From: Rhodosalinus sp046542825 | GTDB lineage: Bacteria; Pseudomonadota; Alphaproteobacteria; Rhodobacterales; Rhodobacteraceae | Reading direction: 5' to 3' | Assembly (NCBI RefSeq): GCF_046542825.1 | Contig: NZ_JBKHAQ010000002.1 | Location: 1 to 64,000 of the forward strand | Length of the DNA stretch: 64,000 bases | Shown: one piece after another, positions 26,895-35,121 of the stretch | Layout of the letters: each line of letters starts with the position of its first letter | Position numbering within the stretch: position 1 is the first letter of the stretch | Notes under the pieces: generated by a model | The model's input: the letters and a program-made list of their open reading frames with translations, nothing else | Databases searched by the model: none | Told to the model about the DNA's origin: nothing | Made by a program: the position numbers and the translations under genes

Positions 26895-28235
26895 ATGAAC
26901 AAGACGCTGATGGCTGCCGCCGCCGGCACGCTCGCCGGAATTCTGGCAACGACCCAGGTCGCCGGTCCGTTGCTCGCGCAGGAGGACATGCGCGGCTCGA
27001 ACGTCTACGAGCAGCTCGACCTGTTCGGCGACATCTTCGAACGGATCCGTGCGCAATATGTCGAAGAGGTGGACGAGGCCGACCTGATCGAGGCCGCGAT
27101 CAACGGGATGCTCACCTCGCTCGACCCGCATTCCAGCTACCTGTCGCCCGAGGATGCAAGCGCCATGCGCGTCCAGACCCGCGGCGAGTTCGGCGGGCTG
27201 GGCATCGAGGTCACGCAGGAGGACGGCTTCGTCAAGGTGGTCTCGCCGATCGACGGGACGCCTGCGGACGCCGCGGGTGTGCAGGCGGGCGACTTCATCA
27301 CCCATGTGGACGGCGAATCGGTCCTTGGCCTCACGCTCGACGAGGCGGTCGAGCTGATGCGCGGCCCCGTGGGCTCCGAGATCATCATCACGGTCGTGCG
27401 CGAGGACCAGGCAGAACCCTTCGACGTCTCGATCATCCGCGACACGATCAAGCTGACCGCCGTGCGCTCGCGGCTGGAGGGCGACAGCGTGATCCTGCGC
27501 GTCACCACCTTCAACGATCAGACCTTTTCCAATCTCGAGGCCGGTCTCGCGGAACAGGTCGAGGAGGCCGGCGGGCTCGAGAACATAAACGGCATCGTGC
27601 TCGACCTGCGCAACAACCCGGGCGGCCTGCTCAACCAGGCGATCGAGGTCGCCGACGCCTTTCTCGACAAGGGAGAGATCGTCTCGACCCGCGGCCGCAA
27701 CCCCGAGGAGGGCGACCGCTTCAACGCGACGGCGGGCGATCTGGCAGAGGGCAAGCCCATCGTGGTGCTCATCAACGGCGGCTCCGCCTCGGCCTCCGAG
27801 ATCGTGGCAGGCGCGCTGCAGGACCACCGCCGCGCCATCGTCGTGGGCACCAAGAGCTTCGGAAAGGGTTCGGTTCAGACGGTCATGCCGCTTCGCGGCG
27901 ATGCGGCGATGCGGCTGACGACGTCGCGCTACTACACGCCGTCGGGCCGGTCGATCCAGGCGCTGGGCATCTCGCCCGACATCCCCGTGCAGCAGCCGCC
28001 GCGGCGCGAGGCCAGCGAAGAGGAGGAAAACGGGCCCGCGCTTCCCTCGCGGTCGGAGGCCGACCTGCGCGGCCGGCTCGACAACGACAGCCTGAGCGAG
28101 GACGAGGTCCGCCAGATCGAGGAGGATCGCGCGCTTGCCGATGCCTCCGCGCGGCTGCGCGACGAGGATTACCAGCTGGCCTATGCCATCGACATCCTCA
28201 AGGGCCTGACGGCGCTGGTCCCAGCCCAGGAGTGA
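26895..28235 (+). CDS. Carboxyl-terminal processing protease CtpA (S41 family)
   Basis: Periplasmic serine protease of the C-terminal processing family. The 446 residues run signal peptide (1-28), a helical segment (LDPHSSYLSPED), a PDZ domain (about 95-175: GLGIEVTQEDG, VQAGDFITHVDGES), then the S41 catalytic core. The core has Ser299 (NGGSASASE) and Lys324 (KSFGKGSVQ), spaced 25 residues apart as in the CtpB and D1P dyads. The acidic C-terminus is variable. The neighbour envC suggests a shared role in peptidoglycan remodelling, where such proteases often trim hydrolases. Strong hairpins follow the stop. Confidence 0.93.
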   Translation: MNKTLMAAAAGTLAGILATTQVAGPLLAQEDMRGSNVYEQLDLFGDIFERIRAQYVEEVDEADLIEAAINGMLTSLDPHSSYLSPEDASAMRVQTRGEFGGLGIEVTQEDGFVKVVSPIDGTPADAAGVQAGDFITHVDGESVLGLTLDEAVELMRGPVGSEIIITVVREDQAEPFDVSIIRDTIKLTAVRSRLEGDSVILRVTTFNDQTFSNLEAGLAEQVEEAGGLENINGIVLDLRNNPGGLLNQAIEVADAFLDKGEIVSTRGRNPEEGDRFNATAGDLAEGKPIVVLINGGSASASEIVAGALQDHRRAIVVGTKSFGKGSVQTVMPLRGDAAMRLTTSRYYTPSGRSIQALGISPDIPVQQPPRREASEEEENGPALPSRSEADLRGRLDNDSLSEDEVRQIEEDRALADASARLRDEDYQLAYAIDILKGLTALVPAQE

Positions 28236-28238
28236 ACA

Positions 28239-28279
28239 GGGGCGGGGCGATCTTTCGGCAGGAAGATCGCCCCCGCCCG
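28239..28279 (+). terminator. Strong hairpin just after ctpA
   Basis: Fifteen bases beginning GGGCGGGGCGATCTT (28240-28254) pair with AAGATCGCCCCCGCCC (28263-28278) with one bulged C. It begins four bases after the ctpA stop. No T-run follows, but its stability and position suggest a transcription end or an mRNA 3' protector. Confidence 0.6.
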
Positions 28280-28289
28280 CCGCCGCGCG

Positions 28290-28316
28290 CGAAAAATCTT
28301 CGAAGGAGATTTTTCG
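28290..28316. repeat. Palindrome of the paired CGAAAAATC family, copy 1
   Basis: CGAAAAATCT (28290-28299), loop TCGAAGG, AGATTTTTCG (28307-28316). It is the second of two consecutive hairpins after ctpA. The same CGAAAA/TTTTCG core recurs in palindromes near 48.4, 52.0 and 59.9 kb. The A/T stretches could act as a terminator T-tract in either direction. Confidence 0.7.
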
Positions 28317-28337
28317 GACCAGTCCCGGAGCTTCGCG

Positions 28338-28826
28338 ATGACCCCCGATGAGATCGCCCGCCTGCCCTATCGCCCCTGCGTCGGCGTGATGCTGACCAAT
28401 GCCAGGGGCGAGGTCTTCGTCGGCCAGCGGATCGACAACCCCGGCCCCGCCTGGCAGATGCCGCAGGGCGGCATCGACCCCGGAGAGAGCGTCGAAGAGG
28501 CCGCGCTGCGCGAATTGCGCGAAGAGACCGGCGTGACCCCCGACCTCGTGCGCCTCGAACGCGAAAGCGCGGACTGGGTGACCTACGATCTGCCGCACGA
28601 GCTTGTCCCGAAGATCTGGAAGGGCCGCTTTCGCGGGCAGAAGCAGAAATGGGTGCTGATGCGCTTTCTCGGCACCGACGACCGGATCGACATCGCCACC
28701 GAGCATCCCGAGTTCTCGACCTGGCGCTGGATCGCGCCGGAGGCGCTGCCCGGCGTGATCGTGCCCTTCAAGCGGCAGGTCTACGAAGAGGTTCTGGCGC
28801 AGTTCGCGGGCGCGCTGGGCCGCTGA
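28338..28826 (+). CDS. rppH: RNA pyrophosphohydrolase (Nudix)
   Basis: Removes pyrophosphate from the 5' end of mRNA, starting its decay. The 162-residue protein has the full Nudix box starting at Gly44 (GGIDPGES, then LREETGV with Glu62 and Glu63 as metal ligands). RppH-type flanks are also present: YRPCVGVMLTNARGEVFVGQR, AWQMPQGGI, and FRGQKQKWVLMRF and FSTWRWI in the second half. The length is standard. It is separated from ctpA by the two hairpins, so it probably has its own promoter. Confidence 0.93.
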   Translation: MTPDEIARLPYRPCVGVMLTNARGEVFVGQRIDNPGPAWQMPQGGIDPGESVEEAALRELREETGVTPDLVRLERESADWVTYDLPHELVPKIWKGRFRGQKQKWVLMRFLGTDDRIDIATEHPEFSTWRWIAPEALPGVIVPFKRQVYEEVLAQFAGALGR

Positions 28827-28891
28827 GGAACGGTCGCGCCGTTGCTTGCGTTTGGTCACCGAAGGACACCAGACGCAAGGGAGGCCGACCC

Positions 28892-29323
28892 ATGACCGGC
28901 AATGCACCCTCGGTAATCGACCGGACCGTGCACGAAACCAACGAATGGCTGAACGAACTGGCCGAGGCGATCGGCGGCAGCAAGCAGGATGGCTATCATG
29001 CGCTGCGCGCGGGCCTTCACGCCCTGCGCGACCGGATGGTGGCGGACGAGGCCGTGCATCTGGGCCAGCAACTGCCGCTCCTGATCCGCGGCATCTATTT
29101 CGAGGACTGGAAGCCTTCGGCCACGCCGCACAAGCAGCGCTCGCGCGAGGCCTACCTCGATTTCGTGCGCCAGAAACTCTCGCAGGACGGCAGCAGCATC
29201 GAGCCCGAAACCGCCCTTGACGGCGTGTTCACCGTGCTGAAGATGCATATCGACAAGGGCGAGCTTGGCCATGTCGCCGACCAGCTGCCCGGGGAAGTGA
29301 CCGAGATGATGCGGGTCGCCTGA
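28892..29323 (+). CDS. DUF2267 protein
   Basis: A 143-residue cytosolic protein of the DUF2267 family, recognised from the helical pattern TVHETNEWLNELAEAIG, ALRAGLHALRDRM, DEAVHLGQQLPLLIRGIYFEDWKP and HIDKGELGHVADQLPGEVTEMM. No catalytic motif is visible, and the molecular role of the family is not established. The start ATG follows GGGAGG. The frame is open upstream into rppH but only in the wrong frame for that gene. An 8-bp hairpin follows the stop. Confidence 0.85.
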   Translation: MTGNAPSVIDRTVHETNEWLNELAEAIGGSKQDGYHALRAGLHALRDRMVADEAVHLGQQLPLLIRGIYFEDWKPSATPHKQRSREAYLDFVRQKLSQDGSSIEPETALDGVFTVLKMHIDKGELGHVADQLPGEVTEMMRVA

Positions 29324-29336
29324 ACCCGGCCCGGTG

Positions 29337-29363
29337 GTCGGGCGCCGCGATGCGTCGCCCGAC
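29337..29363 (+). terminator. Hairpin after the DUF2267 gene
   Basis: GTCGGGCG (29337-29344) pairs with CGCCCGAC (29356-29363), with an 11-base loop, starting 14 bases after the stop. There is no T-run. It would insulate dnaE2 from upstream transcription. Confidence 0.45.
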
Positions 29364-29372
29364 TCCACATGA

Positions 29373-29392
29373 GAACAAAACATGAATATACT
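29373..29392 (+). promoter_or_regulatory. Candidate SOS (LexA) box and -10 of dnaE2
   Basis: GAAC (29373-29376), seven bases, then GAAT (29384-29387) differs at one base from the alphaproteobacterial LexA site GAAC-N7-GAAC. TATACT (29387-29392) overlaps its end and is a five-of-six -10 hexamer. Transcription would begin near 29399, only a few bases before the dnaE2 ATG at 29404, so the message may be nearly leaderless. No Shine-Dalgarno is visible, which fits. Confidence 0.6.
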
Positions 29393-29403
29393 CGCGACTC
29401 GCC

Positions 29404-32331
29404 ATGGTCGCAGAGCTTTCGATCACCACCAACTTCACCTTCCTCACCGGGGCCTCCCACCCCGAGGAGCACATGCAGCGCGCCGCGCTGATGGGGCTTT
29501 CGGCCATCGCGGTGGCCGACGTGAACTCGGTCGCCGGTATCGTCCGCGCCCATGCGGAGGCGCGCAGGATCGCCCGCGAGGTGGCCGAGATCGAGACGCG
29601 CCTGCGCGACGGCCGGTTCATCGGCCCGCCCGCGCCGCCCGGTCTGCCGCCGCCCCCCTCGGCCAACATCCGCAACGTGCCAAGGCTGATTCCGGCCGCG
29701 CGGATCGTGCTGTCCGACGGGCCGGAGTTCACCGCGCTCGCCGCCACGCGGGCGGGATGGGCGCGGCTCTGCCGGCTGATTTCGCGCGGGCGGCTGCGCG
29801 CGCCCAAGGGCGATTGCGCGCTGCGGATGGAGGACGTGCTGGAGGGAATGGAGGGGCTGGAGCTTCTGCTGCACCCGCCGGCCCGCGCGCTCGACCCCGG
29901 CGCGGACTGGCGGCGGCAGGCGGACCGCCTCGCGCGGCGTTTCGCGGCGCAGATGCATCTTGCCCTTGCACCTGTCTACGACGGGCAGGATGCCCGCCGC
30001 TTCGACCTTTGGGCGGAGGAGGCCGCGCGGCTCGGCCTGCCCGCGCTGGCCACCGCGCGGCCCCTCATGCACCACGGTCGCCGCCGGCGGCTGGCGGACG
30101 TGATGACGGCGATCCGCACCGGCACGCGGGTCGATGCGCTGGGCCGCGCGGCGCTGGCCAACGGGGAACAGCGGTTGCGCTCGCCGGCGGAGATGCGCCG
30201 CCTCTTCCGCGGGCACGAGGCGGCGGTGGAGCGGACCGGGGCGCTGGCCGCGCGCTGCAGCTTCGCGCTTGACGAGTTGCGCTACGAGTATCCGTCCGAG
30301 GTGGCAGAGGGCGAAAGCGCGTCCCAGCGGCTGAACCGCCTCGCCCGCGAGGGGCTGCGCTGGCGCTATCCCGAGGGCGCGCCGGAGCGGGTGACGAAGC
30401 TGATCGAGCACGAACTCGCCCTGATCGCCAAGCTGAACTACGAGCCCTATTTCCTGACCGTGCGCGATATCGTGGCCTTTGCCCGCGCGCGCGGCATCCT
30501 CTGCCAGGGGCGCGGCTCTGCCGCCAATTCGGTGGTCTGCTACTGCCTCGGCATCACCAGCGTCAGCCCCGAGATCGGGACCATGGTCTTCGAGCGCTTC
30601 GTGTCCGAGGCGCGGGACGAGCCCCCCGACATCGACGTGGATTTCGAGCACGAGCGCCGCGAGGAGGTGATCCAGTGGATCTATGACCGCTACGGCCGCC
30701 ACCGCGCGGGCCTCTGCGCCACCGTGATCCACTACCGCGGCAAGCGCGCGATCCGCGAGGTGGGCCGCGCCATGGGGCTTTCCGAGGACACGGTCGCCGC
30801 GCTTTCCTCCCAGCTCTGGGGCTTCTACGGCATGAGCGGGACGGAAGCGGAGCGCCTGCGCGAGATCGGCCTCGACCCCGCCGACCGGCGGCTGGGGCAG
30901 ACGATGGAACTGATCGACGAGATCATCGGCTTCCCCCGGCACCTCAGCCAGCACGTCGGCGGCTTCGTCATCACCGAGGGGCGGCTGGACGAGCTCTGCC
31001 CGATCGAGAACGCCAGCATGGAGGACCGCACGGTCATCTGCTGGGACAAGGACGACATCGACGCGCTGGGCATTCTCAAGGTGGACGTGCTGGCGCTGGG
31101 GATGCTGACCTGCATCCGCAAGGCCTTCGACCTGATGCGCCAGCATCACGGGGCGGACTACACGCTGGCCACCCTGCCGCAGGAGGACCGCGCCACCTAC
31201 GACATGCTCTGCCGGGCCGATTCGGTAGGCGTCTTCCAGGTCGAGAGCCGCGCGCAGATGAACTTCCTGCCGCGGATGCGCCCGCGCTGCTTCTACGATC
31301 TGGTGATCCAGGTGGCGATCATCCGCCCCGGTCCCATCCAGGGCGACATGGTGCACCCCTACATCCGCCGCCGGAACGGCGAGGAGCCGGTGACCTTCCC
31401 CTCCGACGCGCTGGGCGCGGTGCTGGGCAAGACGCTGGGCGTGCCGCTCTTTCAGGAGCAGGCGATGCAGATCGCCATCGTGGGCGCGAACTTCACGCCC
31501 GACGAGGCCGACCGCCTGCGCCGTTCGCTCGCCACCTTCAAGAAGCACGGCAACGTCAGCGAGTTCCGCACCCGCTTCCTGCGCGGGATGGCGGCCAACG
31601 GCTACGACCGCGACTTCGCCGAGCGGTGTTTCAGCCAGATCGAGGGCTTCGGCAGCTACGGCTTCCCCGAGAGCCACGCGGCGAGCTTCGCGCTGCTGGT
31701 CTATGCCTCGGCCTGGATCAAGCGGCACCACCCCGGCCTTTTCGCCTGCGCGCTGCTCAACGCGCAGCCGATGGGCTTCTACGCGCCGGCGCAGATCGTG
31801 CGCGACGCACGCGAACACGGGGTCGAGGTGCGGCCCGTCTGCATCAACAGGAGCTACTGGGACAACGCGATGGAGCCCGACGGGCGCGGCGGGCTCGCCC
31901 TGCGGCTGGGGTTCCGCCAGATCCGCGGGATGAAGGAAGAGGACGCCGCCTGGATCGCGGGGGCGCGCGGCAACGGCTACCGCTCGGTCGAGGATGTCTG
32001 GCGCCGCGCCGGCGTGGCGCCCGCCCTGCTGGCCCGGCTGGCCGAGGCCGACGTCTTCGCCGACCTGCGGCTTCCCCGGCGCGAGGCGCTGTGGCAGGCC
32101 CGGGCCCTGCGCGCGCCCGCGCCGCTCCCGCTCTTCGAGGGCCAGATGGAGGGCGAGGGCATCGCCGAGCCCGCCGCCCGTCTGCCCGCCATGACGCTGG
32201 GCGAGGAGGTGGTGGAGGATTACGTCGCCATGCGGCTCACGCTGCGCGCGCACCCTGTGGCGCTCTTGCGCGACCGGCTGACCCCGCCCGGCGCCTGGGA
32301 GCGGGGCGCGCCGGCCGGGACCGGCGCCTGA
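29404..32331 (+). CDS. dnaE2: Error-prone DNA polymerase DnaE2, C-terminally truncated
   Basis: Alpha-subunit-like polymerase for damage-induced mutagenesis, normally working with ImuA and ImuB. The 975 residues start with a PHP domain (TTNFTFLTGASHPEEHMQRA) and a polymerase core with GRGSAANSVVCYCLGI and the catalytic PPDIDVDFEHERREEV. Finger and thumb pieces (FQVESRAQMNFLPRMRP, IIRPGPIQGDMVHPY, GFGSYGFPESHAASFA) and helix-hairpin-helix segments follow. It ends soon after LRAHPVALLRDRL. Usual DnaE2 proteins continue about 100 residues further through an OB-fold and tail, missing here. No imuA or imuB is adjacent. Activity may be altered. Confidence 0.9.
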   Translation: MVAELSITTNFTFLTGASHPEEHMQRAALMGLSAIAVADVNSVAGIVRAHAEARRIAREVAEIETRLRDGRFIGPPAPPGLPPPPSANIRNVPRLIPAARIVLSDGPEFTALAATRAGWARLCRLISRGRLRAPKGDCALRMEDVLEGMEGLELLLHPPARALDPGADWRRQADRLARRFAAQMHLALAPVYDGQDARRFDLWAEEAARLGLPALATARPLMHHGRRRRLADVMTAIRTGTRVDALGRAALANGEQRLRSPAEMRRLFRGHEAAVERTGALAARCSFALDELRYEYPSEVAEGESASQRLNRLAREGLRWRYPEGAPERVTKLIEHELALIAKLNYEPYFLTVRDIVAFARARGILCQGRGSAANSVVCYCLGITSVSPEIGTMVFERFVSEARDEPPDIDVDFEHERREEVIQWIYDRYGRHRAGLCATVIHYRGKRAIREVGRAMGLSEDTVAALSSQLWGFYGMSGTEAERLREIGLDPADRRLGQTMELIDEIIGFPRHLSQHVGGFVITEGRLDELCPIENASMEDRTVICWDKDDIDALGILKVDVLALGMLTCIRKAFDLMRQHHGADYTLATLPQEDRATYDMLCRADSVGVFQVESRAQMNFLPRMRPRCFYDLVIQVAIIRPGPIQGDMVHPYIRRRNGEEPVTFPSDALGAVLGKTLGVPLFQEQAMQIAIVGANFTPDEADRLRRSLATFKKHGNVSEFRTRFLRGMAANGYDRDFAERCFSQIEGFGSYGFPESHAASFALLVYASAWIKRHHPGLFACALLNAQPMGFYAPAQIVRDAREHGVEVRPVCINRSYWDNAMEPDGRGGLALRLGFRQIRGMKEEDAAWIAGARGNGYRSVEDVWRRAGVAPALLARLAEADVFADLRLPRREALWQARALRAPAPLPLFEGQMEGEGIAEPAARLPAMTLGEEVVEDYVAMRLTLRAHPVALLRDRLTPPGAWERGAPAGTGA

Positions 32332-32363
32332 TGCGCCACCGGCGCCAGGCAGCGGAAGCCGGC

Positions 32364-32435
32364 AGGGGGGCTGTCTGCCCCCCTCGGCGGCTGCGCCGCC
32401 TCACCCCCCCGAGGGTATTTCGGGCAAGAGGAAGG
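32364..32435. repeat. GC-rich stem-loop repeat with GGGTATTT box, copy A
   Basis: Consists of a G-run, short spacer and C-run, then an inner hairpin (GGCGGCTGCGCCGCC), a second C-run, GAGGGTATTT and finally GCAAGAGGAAGG. The same modules in the same order occur at 41286-41353. Similar elements are common between genes in Rhodobacteraceae. It lies 33 bases after the truncated dnaE2 stop, in the 128-base gap before the convergent glycosidase-family gene. Confidence 0.75.
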
Positions 32436-32459
32436 GCTGGGGAGGGGGGCGCCCGCCGC

Positions 32460-33200
32460 TCAGCCCGCCGGCTCGACCACGCCCAGGATCGGACCCATCG
32501 CGCGGCCGAAGTCCGACCGGCCGAGCGAGGGCGCGTGCAGGCGCGAGACGCTGCCGTCGAGGTAGAGCGCCTGCGGCAGCCCCAGCGCGTCGCGGAAGAG
32601 GCGGCCGAATTCGTGGAAGGTGACCGGCACCTCGGAGATCGCCATGACAAGGCGCCGGCCGTCCGCGCTGGTGCCCACGCCGTTGCGCACATGGCGCGAG
32701 GTCGAGTCGGGCAGGAAGCGCGGGTGCAACTCGCCGTCGATCACCAGCATCGGCCCGGATTGCGTGGCGAAGCGGCAGGCGGGCGCCGCCTGTTCGAAGC
32801 GGCGTGTCTCGATCACGTCGGCGCGGCCGCTGCGCAGGCAGAGCACCCCGTTGGGCAGCAGGCCGAAGTTGCCGGGCCCCGCGGAGGTGACGAGATACAT
32901 CGCCTCCTCGCCCTCTTCGACGTAGAGGCCCACAGGCGCGCGGTCCTCGTGATACATGCCGGCGTTCATCGCCGGGCCGAGGCTGAGGCCGCGCGCCGCG
33001 AGCGCGGCGTCGAGCGTGGCGAAATGGCCGTAGGGCTTGCCCGTCGCATCCGAGTGGAACAGGCGCAGGTCGTCCCGTGCGGGGTCGAGCTCGCAGATGG
33101 TGTAGGACCGCTCCCCATGCTCGATGCCGCGGCAATCGGCCGCCTTCGCCGGAAGCCCCAGGCCAAGCCCCAGCGTCGCCGCAAGCAGGGCGCGCAACAT
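32460..33200 (-). CDS. Secreted phosphodiester glycosidase-family protein (NAGPA/DUF2233)
   Basis: Exported protein of 246 residues with a signal peptide (MLRALLAATLGLGLGLPAKA) and the NAGPA/DUF2233 fold. Family segments are AMNAGMYHEDRAPVGLYVEEG, NFGLLPNGVLCL, ATQSGPMLVIDGELH and FGRLFRDALGLPQALYLDGSVSRL. Mammalian members uncover mannose 6-phosphate by removing GlcNAc from a phosphodiester; the substrate here is unknown. It starts six bases after the rbfA stop, so they are co-transcribed. The conserved Asn-Gly and Asp-Gly residues are intact. Confidence 0.82.
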   Translation of the reverse strand: MLRALLAATLGLGLGLPAKAADCRGIEHGERSYTICELDPARDDLRLFHSDATGKPYGHFATLDAALAARGLSLGPAMNAGMYHEDRAPVGLYVEEGEEAMYLVTSAGPGNFGLLPNGVLCLRSGRADVIETRRFEQAAPACRFATQSGPMLVIDGELHPRFLPDSTSRHVRNGVGTSADGRRLVMAISEVPVTFHEFGRLFRDALGLPQALYLDGSVSRLHAPSLGRSDFGRAMGPILGVVEPAG

Positions 33201-33206
33201 GCGCGC

Positions 33207-33602
33207 CTAGTCCTCGGTGTCGCGCCGCACGTCGGGCTGCGCGAGCAGGCGGCGCGTCTCGTCCATGCGGTCGAAGCTCTCGTCGATGCGGAAGCGCAGT
33301 TCTGGCGCGAATTTCAGTTCCAGCCCCTTCGCCACCTGGCGCCGCAGCTCGGCGCGGTTGCGGTCGAGAAGCGCCAGCGCCTCGTCCTGCCCGCGCCCGC
33401 CCAGCGGCAGGACGAAGGCGGTCGCGACCTTGAGGTCGGGCGAGGTGCGCACCTCGCCCACGGTCAGCGACAGGCGGTTCAGATCGGGGTCGTGCACATC
33501 GCCGCGCATCAGAACGTCGGACAGACGCCGGCGGATCAGCTCACCCACGCGAAGCTGCCGTTGACTGGGGCCGCTCCGGCCCTGGGATCGGGGATGCGCC
33601 AT
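33207..33602 (-). CDS. rbfA: 30S ribosome-binding factor RbfA
   Basis: Assembly factor for the 30S subunit that binds near helix 1 of 16S rRNA, important at low temperature. The 131-residue protein shows RQLRVGELIRRRLSDVLMRGD, LTVGEVRTSPDLKVATAFVLPL, and the closing FAPELRFRIDESFDRMDETRRLL with the KH-like fold. I take the ATG at 33602 (MAHPRSQGRSGPSQRQ); a TTG 12 codons upstream is open. It is divergent from dapB. The frequent downstream neighbour truB is not present in this window. Confidence 0.92.
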   Translation of the reverse strand: MAHPRSQGRSGPSQRQLRVGELIRRRLSDVLMRGDVHDPDLNRLSLTVGEVRTSPDLKVATAFVLPLGGRGQDEALALLDRNRAELRRQVAKGLELKFAPELRFRIDESFDRMDETRRLLAQPDVRRDTED

Positions 33603-33686
33603 GCCCGGACACTTAAGGCCGCGCGCCGGCTTTGCCAAGCGGTCGCCGCTGCGCTAGGGCTGCCGTTGGCAACGAAGGGGACGGGC

Positions 33687-34505
33687 ATGGCGGATCTGCC
33701 GGGGATCGTGGTGACGGGCGTCTCGGGGCGCATGGGCCGGATGCTGGCCGAGGCGGTGCGCGACAGCCCGCGCGCCCGGCTGATCGGGGCGCTGGAGCGG
33801 CCGGGCCACGACTGGATCGGCCGCGATCTGGGCGAGGCGGCGGGCGGCGCGGCGATCGGCGTGACGGTGACGGATGACCCGCTCGAGGCCTTCGCGCGCG
33901 CCCGCGCGGTGCTGGATTTCACCACGCCGGAGGCGACGGTGGGCTTCGCCGAGATCGCGGCGCAGGCGCGGCTGGTCCATGTCATCGGCACGACCGGGAT
34001 GGACGAGGCGCAGCTGGCCCGGATCGCCGCGGCGGCGCGGCACGCCACGGTGATCCGCGCGGGCAACATGAGCCTTGGCGTCAACCTTCTGGTGCAGCTC
34101 ACGCGGCGGGTGGCGGCGGCGCTGGACGAGGATTTCGACATCGAGATCGTCGAGGCGCACCACCGCCACAAGGTGGATGCGCCCTCCGGCACCGCGCTGA
34201 TGCTGGGGGCGGCGGCCGCCGAGGGGCGCGGCGCCATCCTGTCCGAGGTGGCCGACCGCGGCCGCGACGGCATGACGGGCGAACGGGCGCCGGGCGCCAT
34301 CGGCTTTCACGCGGTGCGCGGCGGCGACATCGTGGGCGAGCACGAGGTGATCTTTGCCGGGGCGGGGGAGCGGATCGTGCTGCGCCATGTCGCCACCGAT
34401 CGCGGCATCTTTGCCCGCGGGGCGCTGAAGGCCGCGCTCTGGGGGCAGGACAAGGGGCCGGGCGCGTTCGACATGGCCGATGTCCTGGGGCTTTCGGGCG
34501 CCTGA
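33687..34505 (+). CDS. dapB: 4-hydroxy-tetrahydrodipicolinate reductase
   Basis: NAD(P)H-dependent step of lysine and diaminopimelate synthesis, acting on the product of DapA (encoded near 46 kb). The 272 residues have the Rossmann motif GVSGRMGRM, the switch segment VLDFTTPEATVG and GTTGMDEAQL. The catalytic block IVEAHHRHKVDAPSGTA carries the general-acid His and Lys. The ATG at 33687 follows AAGGGGACGGGC. The frame is open for more than 2 kb upstream, antisense to other genes, and that part is not coding. Confidence 0.96.
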   Translation: MADLPGIVVTGVSGRMGRMLAEAVRDSPRARLIGALERPGHDWIGRDLGEAAGGAAIGVTVTDDPLEAFARARAVLDFTTPEATVGFAEIAAQARLVHVIGTTGMDEAQLARIAAAARHATVIRAGNMSLGVNLLVQLTRRVAAALDEDFDIEIVEAHHRHKVDAPSGTALMLGAAAAEGRGAILSEVADRGRDGMTGERAPGAIGFHAVRGGDIVGEHEVIFAGAGERIVLRHVATDRGIFARGALKAALWGQDKGPGAFDMADVLGLSGA

Positions 34506-34600
34506 TCGGCGAACCCTTGCCGATATCGCGCGCGGCCTTGATTTGGTGACGCTGCGGCACATCTTCGCGTCGGGAGCAAGCACCGAGGGGAAAGACCGCG

Positions 34601-34954
34601 ATGCGTATCACCGCCGCAGCATTCGCCGCGCTGACCGTCTCCGCCGCGCCCGTCGCCGCGGAATTCGCCCGTGTGACCGACGAAAGCCAGTTCCGGCAGA
34701 TCGTGCAGGGGCGCGAGCTGACCTATCCGCTCGTGCGCCTGCAGGTGGTCTCGGACGGCCGGATCGTGGGCAAGGGGGCCGGGCGCGAGGTTTCCGGCGA
34801 GTGGGACTGGCAGAACGGGCTGTTCTGCCGCGACCTCAACTGGGGGCAACGGGAGCTGGGCTACAACTGCCAGACCGTCGAGGTGCGCGGGAATACCGTG
34901 CGCTTCACCGCGGACGAAGGGCAGGGCGATCACGCAGACTTCCGCCTGCGCTGA
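34601..34954 (+). CDS. Small secreted protein of unknown function
   Basis: A 117-residue exported protein with a signal peptide (MRITAAAFAALTVSAAPVAA). The compact, probably beta-rich domain includes EFARVTDESQFRQIVQGREL, GREVSGEWDWQNGLFCRDLNWG and LGYNCQTVEV, with two cysteines that may pair. Homologues in this family of bacteria are often mislabelled dihydrodipicolinate reductase because they sit next to dapB; nothing in the sequence supports that. A GAGGGG ribosome-binding site precedes the ATG. A perfect palindrome lies just after the stop. Confidence 0.75.
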   Translation: MRITAAAFAALTVSAAPVAAEFARVTDESQFRQIVQGRELTYPLVRLQVVSDGRIVGKGAGREVSGEWDWQNGLFCRDLNWGQRELGYNCQTVEVRGNTVRFTADEGQGDHADFRLR

Positions 34955-34965
34955 GGCTCGACCTT

Positions 34966-34983
34966 CGGGAACGCGCGTTCCCG
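34966..34983. terminator. Perfect 18-base palindrome between convergent genes
   Basis: CGGGAACGC followed directly by its reverse complement GCGTTCCCG. It lies 12 bases after the small secreted protein's stop and faces the convergent GAPDH gene. Having no loop it could be a protein-binding site as well as a terminator. Confidence 0.45.
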
Positions 34984-35121
34984 GGACGCATCCGGCATTC
35001 GGCGCCCGCAGGACCGCATCCGCAGATGCCTGGCAGGGCGAAGAGCATCGTTCCCCGGCTTGCCGTCAGCGGCGCGGCCCGCCGGGCCGGCAGACCCGGG
35101 TCGCGCCAGACGGCGGCAGCC

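Noticed and set aside
29152..32253. Minus-strand frame of about 1030 codons opposite dnaE2
   Set aside because: Antisense shadow of dnaE2, rich in His, Arg, Ala and Gly, with no motif and no start signal.
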